A stretch of DNA of 64,000 bases from Clusia tigrina (GCA_920105625.2 OV050032.1:199399291-199463290), one strand, 5' to 3'. Positions 1 to 9,919 are shown, counted from the first letter of the stretch. The notes: a model not told the origin generated them from the letters alone. Numbers and translations are program-made.

Positions 1-49
1 CCGGGAAACATTTACAGGGAGGGAGGGATAGGCGATTGTGATAGCGAAC

Positions 50-1433
50 TTACACTTTTTCAAACTTCTTTGACTCTTTTATGAATCTCAGAAGTCTGTC
101 CAGGGATAAGGAATGTACATTATCTATTCCCACAACATCTGACCCTAATATGCGCCTCCTGATTCTGGCAAAGGCAGGGCAAGCCCAGAGAAAATGCTCT
201 CTACCGTCCTGTTGTTCCTCCAGATAGGAGACGCAGTACGGATTCTCCATGATGCCTATGGTCACCATGGAGTCCTTGTGCCCAGAGATTACACCAACCA
301 ATAATCAAAGATATTTCCCTCGTAATGTCAGAAGGAAATTTGCAACTCTCCTCTTTGGGCTTTAAATCTGCAAGTCTATCGTTTGAGCTTTCTTGGAAGC
401 ACTTCGTTGTTTTCCAGGCCACTATATTGCACCATCGGTTCTTGTGAATATTATTCACATGCATCTTGATTCAATCAATACCCCCTGCTAAACTTATACT
501 GATAAATGGCTCTGGTCCTATTGGAGTATCCGCAGATACACAGTTTGCCAACTCATCAGCTAATTCGTTCCCCCGAAACATGACAGTGTCCCTGATCCCA
601 AATAGGTTCAAGTCAATTCCCATCTTGCGATAGAGTTAAGTCTTGAATTACATTCTTGAATAGATTTTGAAGTGGTTAAGTCGGGTTCTAGGGCCTTCAG
701 TGCACTCTGACTGTCACTACAGACTCTAATTTATGTTATTAATGTTTACTGCTCCATTTCTTCTCAATTAACTAATCCGCCACCTTCAATCGCAAACACT
801 TCCGATTGGAAAACCGTTGCCAAGTTCCCCTGCCCGAGAAGCATCTGACATTTTCATTCAGCTGCCAGCCAGCCCCAGTTCCCTTTTCAGTTTTGGAGCC
901 GTCAGTGAAGAAAGTTTGCGCCGGGCCTCTCGAAGTAAGTCTGGATCTCTCCATTATTCACTTCTCGGGAAGCTGGCGTTATACTTTCTACCAATATAAA
1001 CTCTGGTTCATGTAAACAATACCACAGTTGTCTTACTTGGATTAATAGTAACTTCCTGGGAATTGCACCACTCAGCCATATCGTCCAGAGTTTTTTGTAG
1101 GTTTGCACATACAGTCCTAAGGGACATTGCTGATGCCAGTGCACATACATCATCCGAATATGCTTGGATGTGTATTTTGTGGTTCTGTAAGTCAGTCAGA
1201 AGAGAGTTCACCACAAAACACCACAGAAGAGGAGAGAATACCCCAACCTGAGGCCATCCTCGAGCAACTTCTACCATGGTGCTATTGCCGTTTCTCTCCC
1301 CAACGGTTAACAGCCTTTTTGATAACATGAAATTGAGAGCAGTTTCCTCCACACCATGTCTTCTAGCAGTCGACCACATAGAGTCAAAGCTAGTATTATT
1401 CAACTCCTTCAATACTGAATTTCTTCGAGTCAT
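50..1433 (-). pseudogene. Relic of RNase H-bearing LINE ORF2 (RT, RNase H, zinc-knuckle end)
   Basis: Reading leftwards on the minus strand, three pieces of one non-LTR retrotransposon ORF2 appear in the expected order. At 1433-1008 is a reverse transcriptase palm: a degraded PQGGVLSPLLW block reads PQVGVFSPLLW, and the catalytic box reads AYSDD. At about 960-770 lies the start of an RNase H domain (FFTDGSK). At 301-50 is the C-terminal region with a C/H-rich knuckle (HFLWACPAFARIRRRILG). Stops and frame changes separate the pieces, so no protein is made. RNase H downstream of RT is known from the I, LOA and related LINE clades and places this outside Jockey. The (AT)n tract at 1457-1548 breaks the element on its upstream side. 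The exact clade is not resolved. Confidence 0.8.
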
Positions 1434-1456
1434 TCTTACTTATCACACACATACTC

Positions 1457-1488
<32 letters not shown>

Positions 1489-1491
1489 TCG

Positions 1492-1548
<57 letters not shown>
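1457..1548. repeat. (TA)n microsatellite
   Basis: About 90 bp of almost pure TA dinucleotides, broken once by a CTCGTATA interruption. It sits exactly where the LINE relic to its left stops being recognisable. Confidence 0.95.
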
Positions 1549-1556
<8 letters not shown>

Positions 1557-1559
1557 CGG

Positions 1560-2100
1560 TGAGGTTCTAAATTTGGAAGCACAAGTACTTCTATAGACAA
1601 GTCCACGCAAAAAATTGTGGTTCGATTTATCATTAGCATCCACGCTAGGAGAATTGGAGTTAGGCCACTTAGTCAGTATAAAGGAGCTGCAGAGAATTAG
1701 TCGAAGATGAGTAAACTGTCCTTTACTTGTTGGGTCCATGTACAGTGCTTTGAGGAAACAGATCAACAAACTGCCACACCTCGTAAGAAGCACAATTTTG
1801 ATCCACTGGTAGAAATTGTGGGGAATAGAGATTCCGCGGATTAACAACTATCCATCCATCGCAGAAGAAGCTCCCACTTCCATCTAACTACCGAATAAAT
1901 AGGAAGTCAGTGTGTGATGAAACAGTATTTGTTCAAATCAAGTTAAACTACACCGATTTCTATTCTTCGTCTTTCGAATTGTTCTAGAAGAGTGTGTACC
2001 GACATTTTTGGGCCATATTCACTGAATCAGGCCAGCTGTGGTACTGGACCCTGAACTCGCTTATGATAAAATCTCTTCGACTTACTTCACTGGCATCAAC
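1560..2100. other. Unassigned stretch, no supported gene
   Basis: A minus-strand open stretch lies at 1560-1847 but resembles nothing I recognise and has no start or splice context. The rest is stop-rich. It may be further decayed mobile DNA. Confidence 0.3.
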
Positions 2101-2102
2101 TT

Positions 2103-2300
2103 CTCTAATCCCATTTGAAATACACTAATCTGTTCTCTGTACATGTTGATCTCCTCGTTTCCGATAGCGAACTTACACATTTTTAAACTTCTTTTACTTA
2201 CTGAGATTCATAACTCAGAAGTCTGTCCAGGGATAAGGAAAGTACTCTAATCCCATTTGAAATACACCAATTTGTTCTCTGTACATATTGACCTCCTCGT
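2103..2300. repeat. 56-bp direct repeats flanking a LINE C-terminal scrap
   Basis: The segments 2103-2158 and 2245-2300 are near-identical direct repeats, beginning CTCTAATCCCATTTGAAATA and ending CTCCTCGT, with about five differences. Between them, 2160-2243 repeats sequence from 37-117 (GATAGCGAACTTACAC... to CTGTCCAGGGATAAGGAA), the 3' end of the LINE ORF2 at the left edge. The arrangement looks like either a LINE scrap inserted with an unusually long target duplication, or a 142-bp tandem duplication. Confidence 0.7.
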
Positions 2301-3180
2301 ATACTTAAGAAGTGCCTCTCACTTTGTAGCAGCCTCACGAGTATAGTCCGTCCATCTAACACAAGGATGTCGGCAGCTCTTCAATATACACATAATTCCT
2401 GAGACTAAACAACTCTGCCTTAAACTCTGACAAATACATCGATGACTTGATATGACTTTCACTAGAATCGTGTTCGGTGAACTGTTCAGAACTGGTTCCC
2501 TCAACTACTCAGAAGTTTTTCACATCGGCAGGAATCTGAGCCGGGCAATTTTAGTCGCAAGTTTTATGTGGGTTCACATTTTAGTTTCGTGTTCGGTCTT
2601 AAACTGTGTTTCTGTTTCACCGAATGGAGTCTCAAATCCGATAATGGTCTTTACATATTTGGCCAAGTTGGTTCTAGCAGGTTCCCTCTCTTTTCTCTTA
2701 TTTATTACTATAGTCATTGCTGCTATTGTCGTCGGTGTTATATTATTAATTAACTACCTTTGACATTTCAGTTCATTAAGAATACAAGTCACACACACTC
2801 GCACGCATAACAACGCGTAACCAAAGACAATGGCTTCAGCGAGCTGCACAGTGTACGGATAATTGCCAGTGCCATAAACGAACGTGATCACATTGTTCTG
2901 GAGCTCGGCATGTGGCATGTGTGTCAGCAATATTAACAACCATGGTGGATTATAAGGGGACGGATTGTGAAGTTACACTCCTTTAACAAAAATTTAAGTC
3001 AATTTATTACACACACTTTCTATTGGAATGGCAAAGCGAAGAAGGAGGCAAGGCAGGCATAGATGGTATATGGAATATTGATCAGCATCAAGTGTTGAGT
3101 AAATGTAACTATATTCTTATGTCTCTCCGTGGGTCGGTACGAGCTTCTCTGGGGAATCAGAGAATATACTGGAGTGAAAT
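2301..3180. other. Unassigned stretch with a possible minus-strand exon-like block
   Basis: No gene can be supported. A minus-strand block around 2939-2754 is open for about 60 codons with many GTG, CTG and GCC codons (for example HAELQNNVITFVYGTGNYPY), which is more codon-biased than the surroundings. It could be a stray exon or the scrap of a displaced gene. I do not recognise it. Confidence 0.2.
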
Positions 3181-3405
3181 GTTAAAGGGGCAGTAAAAAT
3201 TCCAGTTATAGTAACTGGCGATACTAAAAATTTTAATGATATTCCGAATGCCCTCAAAGAATCTGGAGCAGATGGAGTGTTGTTAGGTCGTTTAGCTTAT
3301 GGAAAACCTTGGTTGATCACTCCATTGATGATTGAAGATTCATTAAATAATGACGTCGTCGAATCGACGAAGGTTATAAAAATAACGATGACCATCCAGG
3401 GTTAA
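3181..3405 (+). pseudogene. Fragment resembling bacterial tRNA-dihydrouridine synthase (DusB class)
   Basis: The frame starting at 3181 is open to a TAA at 3403-3405 but is closed on its left by TGA (3175-3177). Its translation has KIPVIVTGD, then ALKESGADGVLLGRLAYGKP and W. Bacterial DusB/NifR3 enzymes reduce uridine in tRNA to dihydrouridine with FMN. The C-terminal half of their TIM barrel carries just this order: IPVI.NGD, then SGADGVMIGRGAYGKPW. The four eukaryotic Dus paralogues diverge from it at the GR.AYGKPW step. Codons are strongly A/T-ending, as in Rickettsiales such as Wolbachia. Only about 55-60 codons match and no start, upstream domain or promoter is seen, so this is a non-functional scrap. 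Transfer from an endosymbiont is inference. An assembly chimera is the main alternative, though fly LINE debris lies on both sides. Confidence 0.6.
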
Positions 3406-3693
3406 TATCTTAGGAACTAAGAGAGATATTGGGCTAAAATGTAGAAATTTTATGGACATAGGTGAGCCGCTTAGTTCCAAGTATTGATAAGAAAGCGGAT
3501 GCCTTCTCAGTTGCTTCGTTTATTTGTTGAAATCATAGCTTCATATCGAATTGGGTACAAATCGAATAACAAGTAATGAATAACTAAGTAATCGAATAAC
3601 TAATAACGGAGGTGGAATTCATGTTAGACAAACTTCGCGATTCCATGTATCCTAAAATATTTAACCAAGTCAATTCTATACAAATAAAGTGGG
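3406..3693. other. AT-rich spacer, nothing recognised
   Basis: Stop-rich in all frames, with a short internal echo of GAATAACTAAGTAATCGAATAAC at 3563-3604. I see no gene or mobile element here. Confidence 0.4.
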
Positions 3694-3909
3694 CATGCCA
3701 TATTGATAGATAGATATATTTAAGGGTGTTATACATTGCGACCTGAAAGATCTATTGTGATGCCCTTATTTATTTGAAAGATGAGTATAGTCTCATCTAC
3801 AGATCTTCTGTCAGGTTAATTTCCAACAGGAGTTCAAGTATTTTGGAAGAATCAAGTTGAGGGATGTTGCTCATATCTAAGATGTATTCTCCAAAACACC
3901 ATGCCATAT
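3694..3909 (-). mobile_element. SINE-like element, apparently full length, with target duplication
   Basis: The body 3704-3899 (196 bp) is flanked by the 10-bp direct repeat CATGCCATAT at 3694-3703 and 3900-3909, a target-site duplication. On the minus strand it begins GGTGTTTTGGAGAATA and ends in a (TATC)n tail, which appears on the + strand as GATAGATAGATATA. Related copies lie at 24992-25138 and 36616-36775. A defined 5' end, a simple-repeat 3' tail, short size and target duplications are marks of LINE-mobilised SINEs. I see no clear tRNA-type A and B boxes, so the promoter origin is open. A conserved LINE 3' UTR is the alternative. Confidence 0.75.
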
Positions 3910-4429
3910 AACAAAATTATAAAAGTATCATTATAAGCACGTCTTTCATATTGCTCAATATATTGAAGGTGGGTGTGACAGCTGAAGTGTTATGCCCACT
4001 ATAATCTCCAAGACTTATAATCTAACTTTATTCCATTTTAGAACATTTTTGTGACTAAATTGTGTAGATCTCGAGTCAAAAGAAGGCGTGGCACTGCAGT
4101 TAGCCCGCCCATTTGTCTAAATGTTTTATACTCGTACTGTAACTTTATCTTGGGCAACTTTGTGGATAAATATTGAATCCATTTAGGCAAATGTGGGGAT
4201 TTTGGGCGTGACAGTAGAGGAATGGCACCCATTCTTTGCACATTTTGTACAAAGATCTTTGAAATGTATTACCTAGATCATCAAAAGGACCTTAGCAGGG
4301 GTTATTTTAAGCGGGGTCCCGACTGTGGCTTACATGAGAGATGTGCTTTATTTGATCCACTCCATTTGTTGACTTTGTGGGACTTTATATTATGAATTCT
4401 CAGAAAATTTCGTCTATTCTATCCAGATC
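3910..4429. other. Spacer, no supported gene
   Basis: Contains a minus-strand open stretch at 4241-4038 with no recognisable domain. Nothing else stands out. Confidence 0.3.
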
Positions 4430-4714
4430 TTTAGTTATGAACATGTAGGCGTGGCGGTAACTGTGCCTGCTAATGGGACATCTCTTCTGTAGTTGCCCCG
4501 CTCTGCATCTTTAGGCAAATACGATTTCAGCTCTCTTACAGAAGTGTCTAGCGCGAAGCTCGAACATATCCTGCGCTTTATTGGGGCTTCGAAATGGTTC
4601 GCCGAGTGAATCGGAGGTGCGTTGTTACGCGGTGGGGTATCACAATGGACCCATGGTGGTCTGAGTGAGTTGGTCCTTAGACCGGCTGCCACGTCAACCT
4701 AACCTAACCTGCTA
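4430..4714 (+). pseudogene. 3' end of an RNase H-type LINE with CCTAA tail
   Basis: This matches 28880-29122 closely: TTTCAGCTCTCTTA, GCGCTTTATT, GGTGCGTTGTTACGCGGTGG, CATGGTGGTCTGAGTGAGTT, and finally CAACCTAACCTAACCT. It covers the last codons of ORF2 after the C/H knuckle, the 3' UTR and the tail. Everything upstream is missing, as expected for a 5'-truncated target-primed insertion. Confidence 0.75.
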
Positions 4715-4844
4715 TTAGGATCCACATGTAGGTAAGTACCGAATTTGGTCTCTATACCACTAATTTGAAGAAGTTTTTTCATTTAAGGGGGGCGGGGGTA
4801 CACTCCATATATTTCAGTCTCGTATCATATTCACCTAAATGGCT

Positions 4845-5006
4845 GCTTAAGTTATCTCGTTTGGTCATAAAATCTAGTCCACACTTTTGTGTCATCATGC
4901 TTAAGTTATCTCGTTTGGTCATAAAGTCTAGTCCACACTTTTGTGTCATCATGCTTAAGTTATCTCGTTTGGTCATAAAGTCTAGTCCACACTTTTGTGT
5001 TATCAA
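4845..5006. repeat. 54-bp tandem repeat, 3 copies
   Basis: Three units start at 4845, 4899 and 4953, each beginning GCTTAAGTTATCTCGTTTGG and containing CTAGTCCACACTTTTGTGT. They differ by only one to three bases. The unit is 18 codons long, so reading frames stay open through the array on both strands, but flanking sequence gives no sign of a protein. Confidence 0.95.
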
Positions 5007-5259
5007 GATATCTCTAAAGTGTGGACCAAGCCACAGAAATATAAAGCGTCCAATACTCTGCTGCTTCATTATTATTTCGTTCCACTGTTCTCTGTATTAC
5101 TGCATTTGGGACTCGACACCATGTTTATCACTTCGAATAGTATGCAGGACAATCGTACATTAGGTATATAGATAGGGGTCTGTGAAGTCTAGTTAAGAAT
5201 TGCAATAAATCTGTACAAGCAATTTGGAGAGTTGTGATTCCACTTATTTTATGCCCGTA

Positions 5260-5400
5260 TCTCCATCACCAGAGAAGTAATCGGTACCTCCATGAGTACC
5301 CCATGAGTACAGTAAGAATGCTATAAATATAAGTGCTTTATGAGTACTCTATGAGTACCGTAAGAATGCTCTATAACTGTTTTATGAGCACTCTATAAGT
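5260..5400. repeat. Imperfect short direct repeats
   Basis: The words CATGAGTAC, TATGAGTAC and GTAAGAATGCT recur two to four times over 5289-5395, a decayed array with units of roughly 60-65 bp. Confidence 0.55.
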
Positions 5401-5412
5401 TGTTCGTTGAAT

Positions 5413-5648
5413 CATAGAGTAAAGAAATGAGAGTCACAATCTCGAACAACAAACTTTTTGTGTGGTGGCGCTGCTGATAGCGCCAATTACTCCATAGCTC
5501 CCATTTTCATATCGCAGCGCCACTCTGTTTACTACCCCCGACCAATAATGATAGACCCCTTTCTATCATTCTTGACCCCCTACCGATCTCTTCTATGTCG
5601 AAAAAGGAGTGATATTTCAGATTGTGACTCTTATATCGTTACTCTATG
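5413..5648. mobile_element. MITE-like element with about 30-bp terminal inverted repeats, complete copy
   Basis: The left end reads CATAGAGTAAAGAAATGAGA and continues to GTCACAATCT. The reverse complement of the right end reads CATAGAGTAACGATATAAGA and continues to GTCACAATCT, so the termini are inverted repeats with only a few mismatches. The 236-bp body has no coding capacity. Two more copies (27727-27893 and 63885-64000) start at exactly the same CATAGAG boundary, which defines the end independently. No clear target duplication is visible, so the DNA-transposon superfamily cannot be assigned. Confidence 0.8.
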
Positions 5649-6424
5649 GTCTTACTTACCATCTGATGGACTTTCCTATATACTCGTGGTCCATACTCGT
5701 AGTTTCCTAGTTAGTAATTTTGAGCACATTATAATTCGCTGGTTCTGGATCTTTCTTGCCTATGGAGGAAGTCTGTTCTGGAATCCGTGAATGAGCTAGT
5801 CATATATCTGTTAGATCGCTAGCGATAGCCAATGTGGGTCCATTTCGAAATCGTGGCTGTAAACTTTACAGTGTAAAGATTAAATAAAGAGGCATTTCTA
5901 GCAAATTTACTCCCAAGTCTCTTCCAGTCTTCTAAACCAGAGTACTCCCAAGTATTTTAAGGGTAAGGATTAAATAAAGAGGCCTTTTTTACCAAATTGA
6001 CTCCCATTGAAAAATCTTCCAGTCTTCTAAAGTCCAGTCTTCAAGTGTTCCAGGGTACTCCCAAGTATGTTAAGCGTATTCTTGAGATCGATGGGCAGGC
6101 ATATACGAGGTGTTTCAAGTGCCCTCTGGCTCCTGGGGATGATGCATAGGATTTCGGTAGACAGCATGGAGCATCACTTTTTTCGTGAAGACATGTAACA
6201 AGATTTGATTTTTATGATTGTCTAACATTGAATTGGAAGCCAACCCTTTTATCAGTATCGGCATGAATCGGGCAGATATATATTCGTGACTTTTCACCGA
6301 TCTAGACTGTTTGTCATTCAACGGTTTTAAGTTTTAAGAAGTTTAAGATTCGATCAAAAAGTTACAAATAGAGTCAAGATCGGTATCAGAGGGTCTCCAG
6401 TAACTGTTTTTGAGGGGTTCCAGT
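5649..6424. other. Spacer with a 90-bp tandem duplication
   Basis: GATTAAATAAAGAGGC occurs at 5878 and 5968, and the sequence after each (CCAGTCTTCTAAA, ACTCCCAAGTAT) is also repeated, giving a decayed two-copy 90-bp duplication at about 5873-6060. No gene is seen. Confidence 0.5.
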
Positions 6425-7090
6425 TTGGAGAGAGGGATATTGAGAAAAAGAGGGAGAGAAAATGACAAAAAGTGTGAAGAAGAGAAATTGAGAAAAAGTG
6501 TGATGGAGAGAAATGGAGAAAAAGTGTGAGGGAGAGAAATGGAGAAAAAATGTGTGGGAGAGAAATTGAGCAAAAGTGTGCGGCAGACAAATTGAGCAAA
6601 AGTGTGAGGGAGAGAAATTGAGCAAAAATGTGACTGAGAGAAGTGGAGAAAAAGTGTGAGAGAGAGAAATGGAGAAAAAGTGTGAGGCAGAGAAATTGAG
6701 CAAAAGTGTGAGGGAGATAAATGGAGAAAAAGTGTGATGGAGAGAAATGGAGAAAAAGTGTGAGGGAGAGAAATTGAGCAAAAATGCAAGGAAGACGAAT
6801 TGAGCAAAAGTGTAAGGAAGACAAATTGAGCAAAAGTGTGAGGAAGACAAATGGAGAAAAAATATTGGGGGAGAGAAATAGAGAAAAAGTGTAAGGGAGA
6901 GAAATGGGGACAAGTGTGAGGAAGAGAAATTGAGCAAAAATGTGAGGAAGAGAAATTGAGCAAAAGTGTGAGGGAGAGACATTGAGAAAAAGAGTGAGGG
7001 AGAGAAATGGAGGAAAAGTGTGAGGGAGAGTCATTGAGAAAAAGAGTGAGGGAGCGAGATTGACCAAAGTGTGAGTGAAAAAAGACCGAG
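6425..7090. repeat. 26-bp purine-rich minisatellite, about 25 copies
   Basis: Units read roughly AAGTGTGAGGGAGAGAAATG followed by GAGAAA, with variants carrying TTGAGC or GACAAA. Because 26 is not a multiple of 3, the frame rotates through every unit. This is why three long Phe/Leu/Ser/His-rich frames are all open on the minus strand; they are repeat artefacts, not genes. Confidence 0.95.
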
Positions 7091-7140
7091 AGATATTGTG
7101 AAAGAGAGAAAGAGAGTGAGAAATGAATAAGAGAGAGAGA

Positions 7141-7260
7141 TGGTAGGTAGGTAGGGAAAGCGGCCGCGCGAAGGTCGCTCTTAGACCATTTGTGATACCG
7201 CATGAGACATCAGGTGCCATCCCTTTCAAAGGTCCAGCCATTTGGAGCTTTCAATGAAGC
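7141..7260 (-). pseudogene. LINE 3'-end fragment with CCTA tail
   Basis: It starts with GGTAGGTAGGTAGGG, which is the (CCTA)n tail on the minus strand. It then shares GCGGCCGC, TTGTGATACCGCATGA, CATCCCTTTCAAAG and CCAGCCATTTGGAG with 11638-11820 and, inverted, with 34072-34285. It covers the 3' UTR and last codons of an R1/LOA-like ORF2. Confidence 0.7.
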
Positions 7261-8297
7261 AGTTGATTGAGAGAGCGAGATAGAGTTGATTAACTAACAT
7301 TGCTGGCGGCCTCTGATCTCCTCGGTGACTGACAAAATTCAGTCAACAGTTTTCGCAATCTTTGATCTGATGTTGGAAATAATGGCAAAAGAGAAATAAA
7401 AAGTAAACAATAAAAAGCAAACAAAAAACCGAATAAATTCTCTTTGGAGCTACGAAGAGCATAAAATGGAACGCCAGTTCTTGCAACAATCGCAGTTTTA
7501 ATGCGGTAATTACCGACAAATTATCTGATGAGATGCGTTGCTATTTTGATCGGTGTTGCTGTTATTGTTTGTGTAATTGCTGCCACCGTTGTTGTTGTTG
7601 TTGTTGTTGTTTTTTGTGTTATTGTTGTTGTTATTGTTATTGTTGCCATTGCCTGTTACTGCTGCCGTTCCATTACGGTTGCAGTTTGATGATGATAGCG
7701 AGCGATTGATGAACTAACAACGATAAACTTTGAGATGAAGCTGTCGTATTGTTGGTGTTTTTGTTGCTGTTGTTGTGGTTGTTGTTGTTGTTGCTAGTGC
7801 GGCTAGTAGTGTGTTGTTTCCGTTACTGTTGCTGGCATGCATTTCAGCATTAGTAGTATTTATTGTTTATTGCCGTTTATTCTGACCCAGTTTAATGCAA
7901 GTGGAACGAATTATTGGCCAACATTGTACGAGTACGCCTCTGAGTATGAGTTGGAGAGGGAACAACAAAACAGAACAAAATAAAACTTAAAAGCGACACT
8001 TGCAAAACCATTTATGCCAATATTCTCCGATATGAATTTTATTTCGTCTTCGCTTCTTTCTTTAGTTTGTATCTCTTGGTCTCTGAAATGTGATACTCTT
8101 GTACCTTACACTTCTCTACATATCATTTCGTATATGATATCATCGGAAATAGGATGGATCTGAATCTCTCATACTCGTAGTACCAAGAGTCTCTTAAATA
8201 ATCTAGTTAAGTGAGCTCAGAGAAACTCCGACTGTGTCATAGACACAAAATTATGATCTGTTTCAGAATTTGTATCATCAAAATTGTGTTTCGGTGT
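7261..8297. other. Probable unique noncoding DNA with (TTG)n microsatellites
   Basis: GTT/TTG runs at about 7588-7640 and 7741-7800 are set in AT-rich sequence typical of fly introns or intergenic DNA. No open frame, splice pair or repeat homology supports a gene. This stretch looks less transposon-derived than its neighbours and could hold regulatory DNA; that is a guess. Confidence 0.4.
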
Positions 8298-8432
8298 CAT
8301 GGTATACTAAGTTATAGTGCAGTATACTTAGTTATAGTGCAGTATACTTAGTCATAGTATAGTATACTTAGTCATAGTATGGTATACTAAGTTATAGCAT
8401 AGTATACTTAGTTATAGTATAGTATACCGAAC
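8298..8432. repeat. 20-bp tandem repeat, about 7 copies
   Basis: Units read ATACTTAGTTATAGTGCAGT with variants CATAGTATAGT and CATAGTATGGT. The array is AT-rich and noncoding. Confidence 0.9.
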
Positions 8433-8985
8433 TATGAGTAGTTCTTACATGTTCTAACTATCTAGAGGATGTGTATGACAGTTCAAAATTTGGTACTGAA
8501 CAATAACAATAAGTTCATATAAAGTTCAGTTGTATTTTGCTATGAATACGCAGCACTGAGTGCTTTCAATCTATTCTTCTCAGCGCTGCTTATCAGTTTC
8601 TCACAGTGATATAACATCTCTTCAAATTTAATGGCTACTATTATACCCCCCACCAGTGCACAATAGTAAATATAATTCTCCCATCTACCTACAACGTGTT
8701 TCTTCACATTTTCCTTTACATTTGGTAATAGTTTTATACCCAATCATTCCTAATCTTCTTCTTAGGTGGCCATTACAGCCCCTGGTCGGGTTACGGCCGA
8801 TTTGGGCACCACTTGCCAGGCGCCTCTGCTTCGCGCGCGCCTTCTCCAATTAGTCACACCAAGCGTGGTCAGTGCTCTCTCAGCTTGGCCTTCCTCTTCG
8901 ACGCCGATCTTCGGCTCTCGCTTCGATCATTCGTAATATGAATACGAATCCACAATTGGAAAGTTCTCATTATCCTACAACAGGA
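8433..8985. other. Unassigned stretch with a GC-rich block
   Basis: A GC-rich patch at 8760-8930 (GGTGGCCATTACAGCCCCTG, GCGCGCGCCTTCTCC) contrasts with its AT-rich surroundings and directly precedes a LINE RNase H relic. I cannot identify it. A minus-strand open stretch at 8743-8540 is also unrecognised. Confidence 0.25.
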
Positions 8986-8989
8986 CTTA

Positions 8990-9770
8990 CAGTTATGGTA
9001 TACTGATGGGTCTAAAATGCAAGATGGCAGTGCTGAAGCGGGAATTGTAGGGCCACATTTCCGAAAAGCAATTGCAATGGCAAAAACAGCTTCCATTTTT
9101 CAGGCGGAGGTCCACGCCTTCGATATATGTGTTGGAGAATGTCTACTTAGGGGCATCCGTAGTACCAAACCAAGCTATTCTTTCAGATAGCTACGCAGCT
9201 CTGGAGTCATTAATAAACTTCTCACACCAATCGAAGCTGGTTTGGGAACATTTTAAACTCCTCAATGCCCTAATAGCGACGAATTTGTTGTTACGCTTAT
9301 GTGGGTACCGGGACATGAGTGGCATGAAGGAAATGAAGTGGCAGATTCACTGACAAAAAACCGGCACAGGCCCTCCTTTCACAGATCCAGAACCCTTCTG
9401 TGGGATAAAGAGTAGCTTCATAAATAACTTGATGTGCGAACGGGAAAAACGAGGTCTAGTCGATTACTGGAGAGCCCAAACAGGCATGCGGCAGTCGAGA
9501 AGACTCATTGATCCTGAACACATCAAGGTAGATGCTGCTTTAGACCTCAGCAGAAATGACATCAAACTCTGTACTGAACTATTAATAGGAAACTGTGGAG
9601 TCAATTGTCACACGAAGAAAATAGGTGTAGTAGAAAACGACTCCTGCCGACTCTGTCGAGAGCAGCAGGAAACAGCAGAACACATTCTATGCACTTGCCC
9701 AGCGGTGGCAAGACGCAGACTTAACTACCTAGGCAGCGGGTTCTTAGATAGGCAGCGGGGTCTTAGCTAG
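8990..9770 (+). pseudogene. LINE ORF2 relic: RNase H domain plus C-terminal zinc knuckle
   Basis: On the + strand a broken RNase H domain opens with YTDGSKMQDGSAEAGIVG, continues with FQAEVHAFDICVGECLLRG, and ends near WVPGHEWHEGNEVADSL. These are the acidic and histidine blocks of the fold. The last piece (9429-9770) is one open frame containing CRLCREQQETAEHILCTCP and ending in RRRLNYLGSGFL. Several frameshifts and stops lie between the blocks. The final codons run directly into the 19-bp tandem array. The copy is dead, and its upstream RT part is missing. Confidence 0.85.
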
Positions 9771-9919
9771 GCAGCGGGGTCTTAGCTAGGCAGCGGGCTC
9801 TTAGCTAGGCAGCGGGTTCTTAGATAGGCAGCGGGGTCTTAGCTAGGCAGCGGGCTCTTAGCTAGGCAGCGGGTTCTTAGATAGGCAGCGGGTTCTTAGA
9901 TAGGCAGCGGGTTCCTAGC
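9730..9919. repeat. 19-bp tandem repeat (10 copies) seeded by LINE coding sequence
   Basis: Ten successive 19-bp units read TAGGCAGCGGGTTCTTAGA or close variants (GGGGTCTTAGC, GGGCTCTTAGC). The first unit is the codons for LGSGFL at the end of the ORF2 relic to its left. The array therefore grew by local duplication of LINE coding DNA rather than being an independent satellite. Confidence 0.95.

Noticed and set aside
4698..4714. CCTAA/TTAGG repeats as telomeric DNA (also 29105, 31211, 39316)
   Set aside because: Each is only 2-4 units and directly follows a LINE 3' UTR. They are LINE tails. Higher flies do not use TTAGG telomeres.
7141..7175. GCGGCCGC sites as vector or linker sequence
   Set aside because: The word is part of a LINE 3' UTR seen at several loci with natural variants (GTGGCCGCC, GCGGCCGCCC).
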